64,000 nt of DNA, taken from positions 3,067,263-3,131,262 of the forward strand of contig NZ_LFZV01000001.1 of NCBI RefSeq assembly GCF_001183965.1, read 5' to 3'. A program made the translations under genes and the position numbers. Origin of the DNA: Bacillus sp. FJAT-27916 (GTDB taxonomy: Bacteria > Bacillota > Bacilli > Bacillales > Pradoshiaceae). The notes under the pieces were generated by a model that searched no databases, was not told where the DNA came from, and worked only from the letters and a program-made list of their open reading frames with translations. Positions 17,406-24,991 of this stretch are shown in pieces. Every line of letters starts with the position of its first letter. The first letter of the stretch is position 1.

Positions 17406-18248
17406 TTAATCTTTTCTAAACGATCCGATTACTCCGGTGGATTGTACGATATTTGTAAAGGCCTGCGGGTCAACCTGCTGAATAATACTTTGTAAATCAT
17501 ACAGCTCATATCGGCTAATGACAATCATGAGCATATATTTATCCTCGCCTGTGAAAGCACCAACGGCCGGAATCATTGTAATTCCTCTGACCAGCTTGGA
17601 GTGAATGGCCTTCTTCAGCTCATCTGCATGCTTGGTCACAATCATCGCCGTTACCTTTATATGTCTTGTATGGATTGCGTCAATTACTCTTGTGGATACA
17701 TAGAGAGAGACAAGTGTGTAAAGTGCCTGCTCTTCAGAATACATGAGCCCTGCAATCACAACAATCGCACCGTTCAAAATCAGGAAGTAGATCCCGATTG
17801 GTTTATCATTAATTCGTGAGAGAATCATGGCGACGATATCCATACCGCCTGTTGACGCACCGAAACGCAGGGTAATCCCCACACCAGCTGAACCGATGAC
17901 ACCGCCGAAAACAGCATTAAGTAAAATATCATCCGAGAAGGATTGCACTGGTATTACTTCTAAGAAGAAAGACATTAATACAACAGCCATAAAGCTATAA
18001 AATGTAAATGATTTCCCAACCTTAAACCATGCTAAAATAGCAATTGGAATATTCAATAGTAAAACGAGAACACCAGTGGATATTTCAATATTTGTGAAGA
18101 TACTGAACGCAGCAGAAATAATTTGAGCTGTTCCAGTAAATCCACTTGCGAAGACATTAGCAGGGATTAAGAAAAAGTTCATGGCGATTGCGTTTAATAC
18201 AGCCCCCACTATGACAGCAATTATTTTTTTTGTTTCATTCCAAACCAA
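17406..18248 (-). CDS. yitT: YitT family membrane protein (DUF161/DUF2179)
   Basis: The 280-residue protein has five to six hydrophobic helices in the first 180 residues, with GASTGGMDIVAMILSRINDKPIG, followed by a soluble DUF2179 domain (KVTAMIVTKHADELKKAIHSKLVRGITMI to the end). The family is widespread in Firmicutes; its function is not established. The TTG start has AAGGAGG eight bases upstream. It is divergent from the DegV-type gene, the pairing found for yitS/yitT in B. subtilis. Confidence 0.92.
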   Translation of the reverse strand: MVWNETKKIIAVIVGAVLNAIAMNFFLIPANVFASGFTGTAQIISAAFSIFTNIEISTGVLVLLLNIPIAILAWFKVGKSFTFYSFMAVVLMSFFLEVIPVQSFSDDILLNAVFGGVIGSAGVGITLRFGASTGGMDIVAMILSRINDKPIGIYFLILNGAIVVIAGLMYSEEQALYTLVSLYVSTRVIDAIHTRHIKVTAMIVTKHADELKKAIHSKLVRGITMIPAVGAFTGEDKYMLMIVISRYELYDLQSIIQQVDPQAFTNIVQSTGVIGSFRKD

Positions 18249-18301
18249 TCTTTGTTCCTCCTTAGATGGTATCTATCCATAAACATGATAAAATAAAGTT
18301 A

Positions 18302-18329
18302 TAGACAAATTGTGATTTTTCTTTATAAT
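18302..18329 (+). promoter_or_regulatory. Predicted sigma-A promoter of the DegV-family gene
   Basis: TAGACA (18302-18307) and TATAAT (18324-18329) are spaced 16 bp apart, 49 bp upstream of the start codon. Confidence 0.55.
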
Positions 18330-18377
18330 GATTAAACTGTTACTAAAATGAATATTAAAAAAAGAAGGTGCTTTAAA

Positions 18378-19238
18378 ATGAATGTCCAAATTATAGCAGA
18401 CAGTGCCAGCGATTTGCCATTGGAATACTTCAAAGACAACAATATCATTCTCATACCATTAAAAGTTCATATGGATAATGAAGAATTTAACGATTTAGTG
18501 ACTATTCAGCCTAAGGTTGTCTATGATGCCATGCGAAATGGGAAAGCCCCTAAAACTTCTCAGGCATCACCTCAAGACTTTTATGAAGCGTTCAGACAGC
18601 TTGCGAAGGATAAGCAGCAAGGCTTGTATATTGCCTTTTCCTCCGAGTTAAGCGGTACATATCAAACAGCTGTCATGATGCGTGATGAGGTAAAAGCAGA
18701 GTTTCCTGAATTTGAGCTTGAGATCGTTGATAGCAAATGTGCCTCTTTAGGCCTTGGACTTGCTGTTATGGAAGTGGCACGCCATGCAGCTAAAGGAGCA
18801 AGCTTATCTGATTTGACTGAAATCGCCAAATTCCAATGCGCTCATATGGAGCATCTATTCACTGTAGCTGACTTGACCTACTTGGCTCGCGGCGGACGTA
18901 TCTCAAAATCTTCCGCATTTATCGGCGGTCTTTTAAATATCAAACCGCTGCTTAATGTGGAAGAAGGCAAATTGATTCCACTTGAAAAATTCCGCGGAAA
19001 GAAAAAATTAATGCGCGCCGTCATGGATACAATGAAAGAACGCGGCGACCGTCTCGACCACCAAATCATCGGCATCAGTCATGGTGATGACATGAAAGAA
19101 GCGTTAGAATACAAGGCTCTCATTGAAGAGACATTCCATCCAAAATCTGTTTATATTTCATCAGTCGGTGCAACAGTCGGTGCTCACTCAGGTCCTGGGA
19201 CCATTGCAATCTTTTTCTTGAATCAGCTTCCTGAATAA
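18378..19238 (+). CDS. yitS: DegV family fatty-acid-binding protein
   Basis: The 286-residue protein opens VQIIADSASDLPLEY and has KTSQASPQDFYEAF, FSSELSGTYQTA and DLTYLARGGRISKSSAFIGGLLNIKP, the DegV signature. Family members bind a fatty acid and in Firmicutes can serve as FakB subunits of fatty-acid kinase. The frame is open from 18348, but GAAGGTG precedes the ATG at 18378, which also gives the usual family length. It is transcribed away from yitT. Confidence 0.92.
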   Translation: MNVQIIADSASDLPLEYFKDNNIILIPLKVHMDNEEFNDLVTIQPKVVYDAMRNGKAPKTSQASPQDFYEAFRQLAKDKQQGLYIAFSSELSGTYQTAVMMRDEVKAEFPEFELEIVDSKCASLGLGLAVMEVARHAAKGASLSDLTEIAKFQCAHMEHLFTVADLTYLARGGRISKSSAFIGGLLNIKPLLNVEEGKLIPLEKFRGKKKLMRAVMDTMKERGDRLDHQIIGISHGDDMKEALEYKALIEETFHPKSVYISSVGATVGAHSGPGTIAIFFLNQLPE

Positions 19239-19324
19239 ACCATTTAGTGCATACATTATTTTTCCCCATTCACACCATACTAGACATGAATCAATCAATT
19301 AATTGGTCTAGGAGGCAATAAATA

Positions 19325-19459
19325 ATGTCATATCATACATCTGACAATGATAAGAAAGCACGTGATAACCAAGCGAAGCATGAGATTAAAAATATTCAAG
19401 AAGAACAAAATCGAAAAGCTGGAAAAAAATCATTTTCCAAAAAAACCGATCATTTATGA
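19325..19459 (+). CDS. Small hydrophilic protein (44 aa), resembles DUF3941 family
   Basis: An ATG preceded by TAGGAGG opens a 44-codon frame rich in Lys, Asn, Asp and Gln. The product begins MSYHTSDNDKKARDNQAKHE and ends SFSKKTDHL. The DNDKKARDN block and KKTDH end resemble the small Bacillus family DUF3941, recalled from memory. No membrane segment or cysteine is present. A terminator follows 32 bp later, so it is likely a monocistronic gene. Function is unknown. Confidence 0.7.
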   Translation: MSYHTSDNDKKARDNQAKHEIKNIQEEQNRKAGKKSFSKKTDHL

Positions 19460-19490
19460 TGAAATCATAATTTACATCTTATAACGACTA

Positions 19491-19525
19491 AATAGAGGAT
19501 TTCAATCAAAATCCTCTATTTTTTA
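19491..19525 (+). terminator. Terminator after the 44-aa gene
   Basis: AATAGAGGATTT (19491-19502) pairs with AAATCCTCTATT (19509-19520) around a six-base loop, followed by a T run. Confidence 0.85.
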
Positions 19526-19531
19526 TTGAAA

Positions 19532-19560
19532 TTGAATAAGTTCGGAATATTTCCTATAAT
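19532..19560 (+). promoter_or_regulatory. Predicted sigma-A promoter of yajQ
   Basis: TTGAAT (19532-19537) and a consensus TATAAT (19555-19560) are separated by 17 bp, 47 bp upstream of the yajQ start. Confidence 0.7.
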
Positions 19561-19607
19561 AGGCTCTGAATGAGACTGCTTGAAAACAAGAAATTGGAGG
19601 GATCCAT

Positions 19608-20099
19608 ATGGCAAAAGAAAGCTCCTTTGATGTAGTATCAAAAATAGATTTTTCAGAGGTAACGAACGCTGTGACCCAAGCAATGAAAGAAGTAAAAACC
19701 CGTTATGATTTTAAGGGAAGCAAAAGTGACATTAAACTCGAAAGCGAAGAGCTTGTATTAGTCTCCGATGATGAATACAAACTTGGCCAGCTTAAAGACG
19801 TACTTCTCAGCAAATTAATTAAGCGCGGTGTTCCTATCAAAAATTTAGATTATGGAAAAATTGAGGGTGCATCCGGCGGGACTGTCCGCCAAAGGGCTAA
19901 GCTTGTCCAAGGTATCGATAAAGATAATGCAAAGAAAATCAACCTAATCGTAAAGAATGCCGGTACAAAGGTTAAATCACAGATTCAAGAAGACCAAATC
20001 CGTGTGACCGGTAAAAGCAAGGATGACCTTCAACAAGTCATTGCAGCGATTCGAGAGGCAGATTTATCAATAGAGGTTCAATTTATTAATTTCAGATAA
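19608..20099 (+). CDS. yajQ: YajQ family nucleotide-binding protein
   Basis: The 163-residue protein begins with the family start [19 protein letters not shown] and contains [15 protein letters not shown] and [19 protein letters not shown]. It ends in VQFINFR, the expected YajQ C-terminus. Family members bind nucleotides; some proteobacterial ones bind cyclic di-GMP, and the Bacillus role is unclear. The ATG has TTGGAGGGATCC upstream. It is flanked by terminators on both sides and is therefore monocistronic. Confidence 0.95.
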   Translation: MAKESSFDVVSKIDFSEVTNAVTQAMKEVKTRYDFKGSKSDIKLESEELVLVSDDEYKLGQLKDVLLSKLIKRGVPIKNLDYGKIEGASGGTVRQRAKLVQGIDKDNAKKINLIVKNAGTKVKSQIQEDQIRVTGKSKDDLQQVIAAIREADLSIEVQFINFR

Positions 20100-20106
20100 A
20101 GAAACG

Positions 20107-20139
20107 GGAAGCAGAGATTCCATGCCTGCTTCCTTTTTT
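20107..20139 (+). terminator. Terminator of yajQ
   Basis: GGAAGCAG (20107-20114) pairs with CTGCTTCC (20126-20133) and is followed by TTTTTT. Confidence 0.88.
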
Positions 20140-20192
20140 CATTTAAAAGAGACAATGCCTCAGAGTCACTCATCCTAAAATTACATTTTAAG

Positions 20193-20217
20193 GTTTCTTT
20201 TTCCTGATATGAGGAAT
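20193..20217 (+). promoter_or_regulatory. Possible sigma-B promoter of the SDR gene
   Basis: GTTTCT (20193-20198), 13 bp, then AGGAAT (20212-20217) matches the sigma-B pattern GTTTAA-N12-15-GGGWAT at four and five of six positions. It is 37 bp upstream of a gene whose relatives are general-stress proteins. Confidence 0.4.
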
Positions 20218-20254
20218 AACAATAGAGACCAACGTTAAGAAAGGATGATTTAAG

Positions 20255-21127
20255 ATGAACGAAGATATTACATTAGGAAAAGACGGATTCCCGAAACAGG
20301 CGCAAGATGTGCAGCCTGGAATGACAGAAGAGATGCATCCTCATCCAATTGAAGTGGATGAAAATTATAAAGGCAGCGATAAACTGAAAGGAAAAACAGC
20401 CATCATCACAGGAGGTGACAGCGGAATTGGCCGTTCGGTCTCCCTCTACTTTGCCAAGGAAGGCGCAGATGTAGCCATTGTCTATTTGAATGAGCATGAA
20501 GATGCCAATAAAACGAAAGATATGGTAGAGAAAGAAGGCGTCCGCTGCATGCTGCTCTCAGGAGATGTCGGGGACAGCTCATTTTGCCGTGAGGTTGTCG
20601 ATAAAGTAAAATCCGAATTCGGCAAGATTGATATCCTAATCAATAATGCGGCTGAACAGCATGTGAAGGAAAGCCTTTTAGATATCAGTGATGAACAGTT
20701 GGAGAAAACTTTCCGAACAAATATCTTCTCCATGTTTTATTTAACTAAAGCAGTCCTTCCTCATTTATCGAAAGGTAGTTCCATTATCAATACAGCATCC
20801 ATCACAGCCTATCAAGGAAACCCTCAGCTTATTGATTACTCCTCCACCAAGGGAGCAATTGTTTCCTTTACAAGGGCATTAGCCAATAATATTGCTGACA
20901 AAGGCATTCGCGTGAACGGTGTAGCACCAGGTCCAATCTGGACACCGCTCATCCCGGCAACGTTCCCGGCAGATAAAGTGAAGGAATTTGGCCAAAACGC
21001 ACCGCTTGGCCGTGCTGGACAGCCAGCAGAGTTAGCTCCAGCCTATGTTTACTTAGCGAGTGATGATTCTTCTTATGTGAGCGGACAAGTAATCCATGTA
21101 AACGGCGGCTCAGTCGTGAATGGTTAA
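20255..21127 (+). CDS. Short-chain dehydrogenase/reductase, general-stress type (YdaD/Gsp39-like)
   Basis: The 290-residue enzyme has an N-terminal extension (KDGFPKQAQDVQPGMTEEM) typical of the YdaD/YhdF-like group. The Rossmann motif is TGGDSGIGRSV, followed by NNAAEQHV, the catalytic serine in NTASITAYQG and the YSSTKGA catalytic Tyr-Lys pair. It probably reduces a carbonyl with NAD(P)H; the substrate is unknown. The ATG at 20255 has AAAGGATG upstream. A strong terminator shared with the convergent ribokinase gene follows. Confidence 0.9.
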   Translation: MNEDITLGKDGFPKQAQDVQPGMTEEMHPHPIEVDENYKGSDKLKGKTAIITGGDSGIGRSVSLYFAKEGADVAIVYLNEHEDANKTKDMVEKEGVRCMLLSGDVGDSSFCREVVDKVKSEFGKIDILINNAAEQHVKESLLDISDEQLEKTFRTNIFSMFYLTKAVLPHLSKGSSIINTASITAYQGNPQLIDYSSTKGAIVSFTRALANNIADKGIRVNGVAPGPIWTPLIPATFPADKVKEFGQNAPLGRAGQPAELAPAYVYLASDDSSYVSGQVIHVNGGSVVNG

Positions 21128-21137
21128 ATAAAGAATA

Positions 21138-21176
21138 CCCCCGGCTTTCGTTCTGAGGCCGGGGGTTTATTTTATT
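21138..21176. terminator. Terminator between the SDR and ribokinase genes
   Basis: CCCCCGGC (21138-21145) pairs with GCCGGGGG (21158-21165), with TTTATTTTATT downstream on the plus strand. The ribokinase stop (21172) lies within the T-rich tail. Confidence 0.82.
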
Positions 21177-22041
21177 GAGAAAATTGATTCAACATCTCTT
21201 TAGTGGGCATTCCTTTTTGGGCACCCATTTTCGTAATAGAGAGAGCTGCTGCTTTATTAGCAAAACGGATAGCTTCCCCAAGCTTGCTGCCTTCACAAAT
21301 CGCTACGCCCAGTGCTCCATTAAAGGTATCTCCTGCACCGGTCGTATCACAAACCTTGACCGAATGGGCAGGAATCTGCCTTTTCTTTCCATCTTCATAA
21401 TAGAGTACTCCCTCATCACCCAATGTGATGATGAGCTTCGAATATAGTTCTTCATTGGAAAAATCCTCTAAAAGGGCCTGATATTCATGCTCATTAGGCG
21501 TTATGTAATCGGCTGACTGAACGATTTCTGCGGGCAGCTGTGTGATTGGTGCCGGATTTAAAATAGTCCTGGTACCGGCCGCTTTCGCAATCTCCAGTGC
21601 CTTTTGCACACAATCAAGCGGTACTTCAAGCTGAACAAGAAGCAGATCACTTTCTTCTATTAGACTCCTGTTCTCTTCAATCCATTCAGGCTTCAACTTA
21701 TGATTAGCTCCTGGTACAACAATAATGCGGTTATCCCCTTCAGAAAGGATGATACTAGCTGTTCCGCTCGAACCCTCAACTCTTTTGACTGCCTCGGTCT
21801 GTATACCTTCTTTCTTCAGAACCTCTAGAAGCTCATCCCCTAAATAATCTCTTCCAAGACAGCCAATCATGGATACCTCTGCTCCGAGTCTGGCTGCAGC
21901 AACAGCCTGATTGGCTCCCTTCCCGCCTGGCATGGTCGCAAATGTCCCTCCCATGACGGTTTCTCCCGCTACAGGTACTTTTTTTACCGATGTAACCAGG
22001 TCCATATTAATACTTCCTACTACTACGATTTTGATTGTCAT
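21172..22041 (-). CDS. rbsK: Ribokinase
   Basis: The enzyme (289 residues) phosphorylates D-ribose at O5. The PfkB-family signatures are present: GSINMDLVTSV at the start, MPGGKGANQAVAAARLG near residue 40, and the C-terminal DTTGAGDTFNGALG with the catalytic aspartate. The ATG at 22041 has GAGGTGA upstream; an in-frame TTG lies one codon earlier. It is downstream of the LacI-type regulator gene, but a terminator-like hairpin lies between them. No rbsDACB genes are in the window. Confidence 0.92.
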   Translation of the reverse strand: MTIKIVVVGSINMDLVTSVKKVPVAGETVMGGTFATMPGGKGANQAVAAARLGAEVSMIGCLGRDYLGDELLEVLKKEGIQTEAVKRVEGSSGTASIILSEGDNRIIVVPGANHKLKPEWIEENRSLIEESDLLLVQLEVPLDCVQKALEIAKAAGTRTILNPAPITQLPAEIVQSADYITPNEHEYQALLEDFSNEELYSKLIITLGDEGVLYYEDGKKRQIPAHSVKVCDTTGAGDTFNGALGVAICEGSKLGEAIRFANKAAALSITKMGAQKGMPTKEMLNQFSQ

Positions 22042-22110
22042 CAAATCACCTCATCTTTTATATAAGATTCCCTTCTAAAAGGCAACCTCATCTCAACCGG
22101 TCAGTAGAAC

Positions 22111-22144
22111 ATAAAGAAGCTTAGGAGCAATCTCCCAAGCTTAT
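22111..22144 (-). terminator. Terminator of the maltodextrin operon
   Basis: AAGCTTAGGAG (22117-22127) pairs with CTCCCAAGCTT (22132-22142) with one mismatch; a short T-rich tail follows on the minus strand. It overlaps the stop codon of the lacI-type gene. Confidence 0.6.
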
Positions 22145-23178
22145 TGGTTTCTTCCTCCGTTTATTTCCGCAACGGATGAGCGCAGCACGAGCTGATAAGG
22201 AACAATCATCCTCATAGCCGGACTATCAGGCTCTTTAATTCTCGTTAACAGTAATTTCACGGCCTGGTAACCGAGCGATTCAATATTGATATCGACGGAG
22301 GACAGAGGCGGCTTAGATAATTGTGCTAGCAACACATTATTGAAGCTGAAAACAGAAATATCCCCAGGAACATCTATCCCTAGTTCATCTAGCATATTCA
22401 GCACACCAAGGCTCATAAAATCATCCGCGACAATCAAGGCAGTTGGAGAATTCTCCAAGTTCATCAACCGCTTAACCGCTTCCTTTCCGCCTTCTAGCAT
22501 GAAGTCTTCGTGTATAGCATATTCCTTACGCATTGGAATTCCCGCTTCCTTAAGCGCTGCCTCATAGCCCTTCACCCGCTCTATCGTGACAACAAGGTCC
22601 GCATTCCCGCCTATAAAGGCGATATCGGTGTGGCCGCAATCCAGCAAGTATTGCGCTACATCCTTGCCAGCCTGAAAGTTATCATTATCCACATGGCTGA
22701 TACTGCTTTCATATTGATACGGTTTGCCGATGACTACGAATGGAAAATTTGCTTTCCTTAAATAATGAAGCACCTTATCGCCGACCTTCGAATAGAGAAG
22801 AATCAACCCGTCCACACGACCGCCATGAACCATTTTCTCTACTTCCCCGTAAATCTCCTCTTCGGTAATCCCCGTCGTGATCTGAAGGCCAAGGCGGTCA
22901 TCATGCGCCGCCTGGCTCAGCCCCTTCATAACTGTTGGAAAGAAGGGATTTAGGAATGATCCGTCCCCTGATTTCGGCATGATGATACCAAGTACATCAC
23001 TTGATTTACTAGCCAGACTTCTTGCGATGAAGTTCGGGTGATAACCAAGTTCACTCATCGCCTTCCGCACTTTTCTCTTTGTCTTTTCACTGATTCGCGG
23101 ATTGTTGGCAATCACTCTTGATACTGTAGACGGAGCCACATTTGCCAATTTTGCAACATCCTTTATGGTTACTGCCAT
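22141..23178 (-). CDS. LacI-family repressor, probable maltodextrin regulator (MalR-like)
   Basis: The 345-residue protein has the LacI helix-turn-helix TIKDVAKLANVAPSTVSRVIANNPRIS (residues 3-29) and hinge YHPNFIARSLASKSS, followed by a periplasmic-binding-protein-like effector domain. It ends the operon containing MalE/F/G, an amylase-like protein and an oligo-glucosidase, so it most likely senses a maltose-type sugar. Two matching palindromes lie in the 30056-30378 intergenic region. Effector and operator assignment are inferred from context. Confidence 0.88.
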   Translation of the reverse strand: MAVTIKDVAKLANVAPSTVSRVIANNPRISEKTKRKVRKAMSELGYHPNFIARSLASKSSDVLGIIMPKSGDGSFLNPFFPTVMKGLSQAAHDDRLGLQITTGITEEEIYGEVEKMVHGGRVDGLILLYSKVGDKVLHYLRKANFPFVVIGKPYQYESSISHVDNDNFQAGKDVAQYLLDCGHTDIAFIGGNADLVVTIERVKGYEAALKEAGIPMRKEYAIHEDFMLEGGKEAVKRLMNLENSPTALIVADDFMSLGVLNMLDELGIDVPGDISVFSFNNVLLAQLSKPPLSSVDINIESLGYQAVKLLLTRIKEPDSPAMRMIVPYQLVLRSSVAEINGGRNQ

Positions 23179-23205
23179 ACAATCAGCCTTCCTTTCTTAG
23201 CAGCT

Positions 23206-24861
23206 TTACAGGAGATACACAACCGTCTCATAGGGAGATAGGAGGAATGGATTTGATTGCCTGTCCTTCTTCTCATAATTGCTTAGGATCATTTCCATCT
23301 CTTTACCGGCAAAATCCGGCAATTCAACGGCTTGCTCTTCTCTGCTGAAATTATTAATAATTAATGCCGTCTGTTTCCCGTCATTACGAGAATAGGCGAA
23401 TATATGCTGATCATCTTCCAAATGAAGCTTGAAATCCCCATAAATTAAGCATTCATGCTGTTTACGCAGCTGAATCATCTGCTTATAGAAATGAAGAATA
23501 GATTGAGGATCATCCTCTTGCTTCCTCACATTGATTTCTTGATAGTTAGGATTGACCTTCATCCAAGGCGTTCCCTTCGTGAAACCAGAATTGGACGATG
23601 AATCCCATTGCATCGGAGTTCGCGAATTATCTCTTCCGCTCTTCCAGATGATTTTCATTAGTTCTTCATGACTCCTGCCCTTTGCAAGCTCCATATAGTA
23701 GAAATTCTTCATGCTAATATCATCATAATCCATTATGGATTCAAATGAGACATTCGTCATCCCAATTTCCTGACCTTGATAAATAAAAGGTGTTCCCTGC
23801 ATGAAGAAATACATGGCGCCAAGCATCTTAGCGCTCTCTTTCCAATATTTCTGATCATCTCCAAGTGTCGAGACAATTCTAGGTTTATCATGATTTTCGA
23901 TAAATAGAGCATTCCACCCTTTGCCATGCAAGCCTGTCTGCCATTTATTCATGATTGCTTTATAGGCTGCAAGGTCGAGCTCGGTTTCTGATTCCTTCTC
24001 CCACAGAGCCAAATGCTCAAATTGAAAGACCATATTAAAGGCGCCAATCTCCTCATTCACCCAAGGGTCAGAATTCTCACTGCTCACCCCGCTGGCTTCA
24101 CCGACTGTCATGATATCATAGCGAGAGAATGTTCTTTCTTTAAGCTCCTGGAGAATATCATGAATACCCTCTTGATTCGTATAGAAGGAGAAGCCAGGAA
24201 TCTGTGACTGGTCATCGGCTTCGGCATTAGGGAAGCCTTCTTTTTTCTTAATATGGCTTATAGCATCAATTCTGAATCCATCAATGCCCTTATCAAGCCA
24301 CCAGTTAATCATACGATAGACCTCTTCGCGCATCTCCTTGTTTTCCCAGTTCAGATCAGGCTGCTTTTTCGCAAAGACATGCAAATAATATTGCCCGCTT
24401 GCCTTATCATACTCCCAGGCACTTCCTGAGAAGATGCTCTCCCAGTTGTTTGGCAGCACATCCTCTGCCCCATCGCTCCAAATATACCAATCCCGTTTTG
24501 GAGAATCAGGAGAAGATTTGGATTCAATAAACCATGGATGCTCATCACTTGTATGATTAACAACCAAATCCATGATCAGCTTCATCCCCCGTTTATGCAC
24601 TTCAGCCAGTAAACGGTCAAAATCCTCCATCGTACCAAATTCATCCATAATATCTTGATAATCACTAATATCATATCCATTATCTTCATTTGGCGATTGA
24701 TAAATAGGACATACCCAAATCACATCAATCCCTAAGTCTTTAATATAATCAAGCTTACTGATGATGCCTTTTAAATCGCCAATTCCATCTCCATTTGAAT
24801 CCATGAAGCTTTTCGGATAGATTTGATAACAAACTGCTTCTTTCCACCATCTCTTTTTCAT
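23206..24861 (-). CDS. malL: GH13 oligo-1,6-glucosidase/alpha-glucosidase
   Basis: The 551-residue cytoplasmic enzyme starts KKRWWKEAVCYQIYPKSFMDSNGDGIGDLKG, as in MalL-type GH13 enzymes. All catalytic motifs are intact: GFRIDAISH (nucleophile), MTVGEASG (acid/base) and FIENHDKPR. It would cleave isomaltose- and maltose-type oligosaccharides after uptake. The ATG at 24861 is chosen; a GTG six bases upstream is also in frame and closer to the GAGG. It follows the amylase-like gene after a hairpin and precedes the regulator gene. Confidence 0.93.
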   Translation of the reverse strand: MKKRWWKEAVCYQIYPKSFMDSNGDGIGDLKGIISKLDYIKDLGIDVIWVCPIYQSPNEDNGYDISDYQDIMDEFGTMEDFDRLLAEVHKRGMKLIMDLVVNHTSDEHPWFIESKSSPDSPKRDWYIWSDGAEDVLPNNWESIFSGSAWEYDKASGQYYLHVFAKKQPDLNWENKEMREEVYRMINWWLDKGIDGFRIDAISHIKKKEGFPNAEADDQSQIPGFSFYTNQEGIHDILQELKERTFSRYDIMTVGEASGVSSENSDPWVNEEIGAFNMVFQFEHLALWEKESETELDLAAYKAIMNKWQTGLHGKGWNALFIENHDKPRIVSTLGDDQKYWKESAKMLGAMYFFMQGTPFIYQGQEIGMTNVSFESIMDYDDISMKNFYYMELAKGRSHEELMKIIWKSGRDNSRTPMQWDSSSNSGFTKGTPWMKVNPNYQEINVRKQEDDPQSILHFYKQMIQLRKQHECLIYGDFKLHLEDDQHIFAYSRNDGKQTALIINNFSREEQAVELPDFAGKEMEMILSNYEKKDRQSNPFLLSPYETVVYLL

Positions 24862-24948
24862 AAGCACCCTACCTCACTCAACTCTTTTTCTCCATCAAGC
24901 ATTCGAAGCCCCCATTCCTACAGGCCCAAAATACAGGTGAAATCATGC

Positions 24949-24975
24949 AAAAGAAGGGAGCGCTTACACTCCCCC
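24949..24975 (-). terminator. Hairpin between the amylase-like gene and malL
   Basis: GGGAG (24956-24960) pairs with CTCCC (24969-24973), extended by CG/TG inner pairs, and TTCTTTT follows on the minus strand. It may lower malL expression relative to the transporter genes rather than end the operon. Confidence 0.5.
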
Positions 24976-24991
24976 TATATTTTCGCTATCT

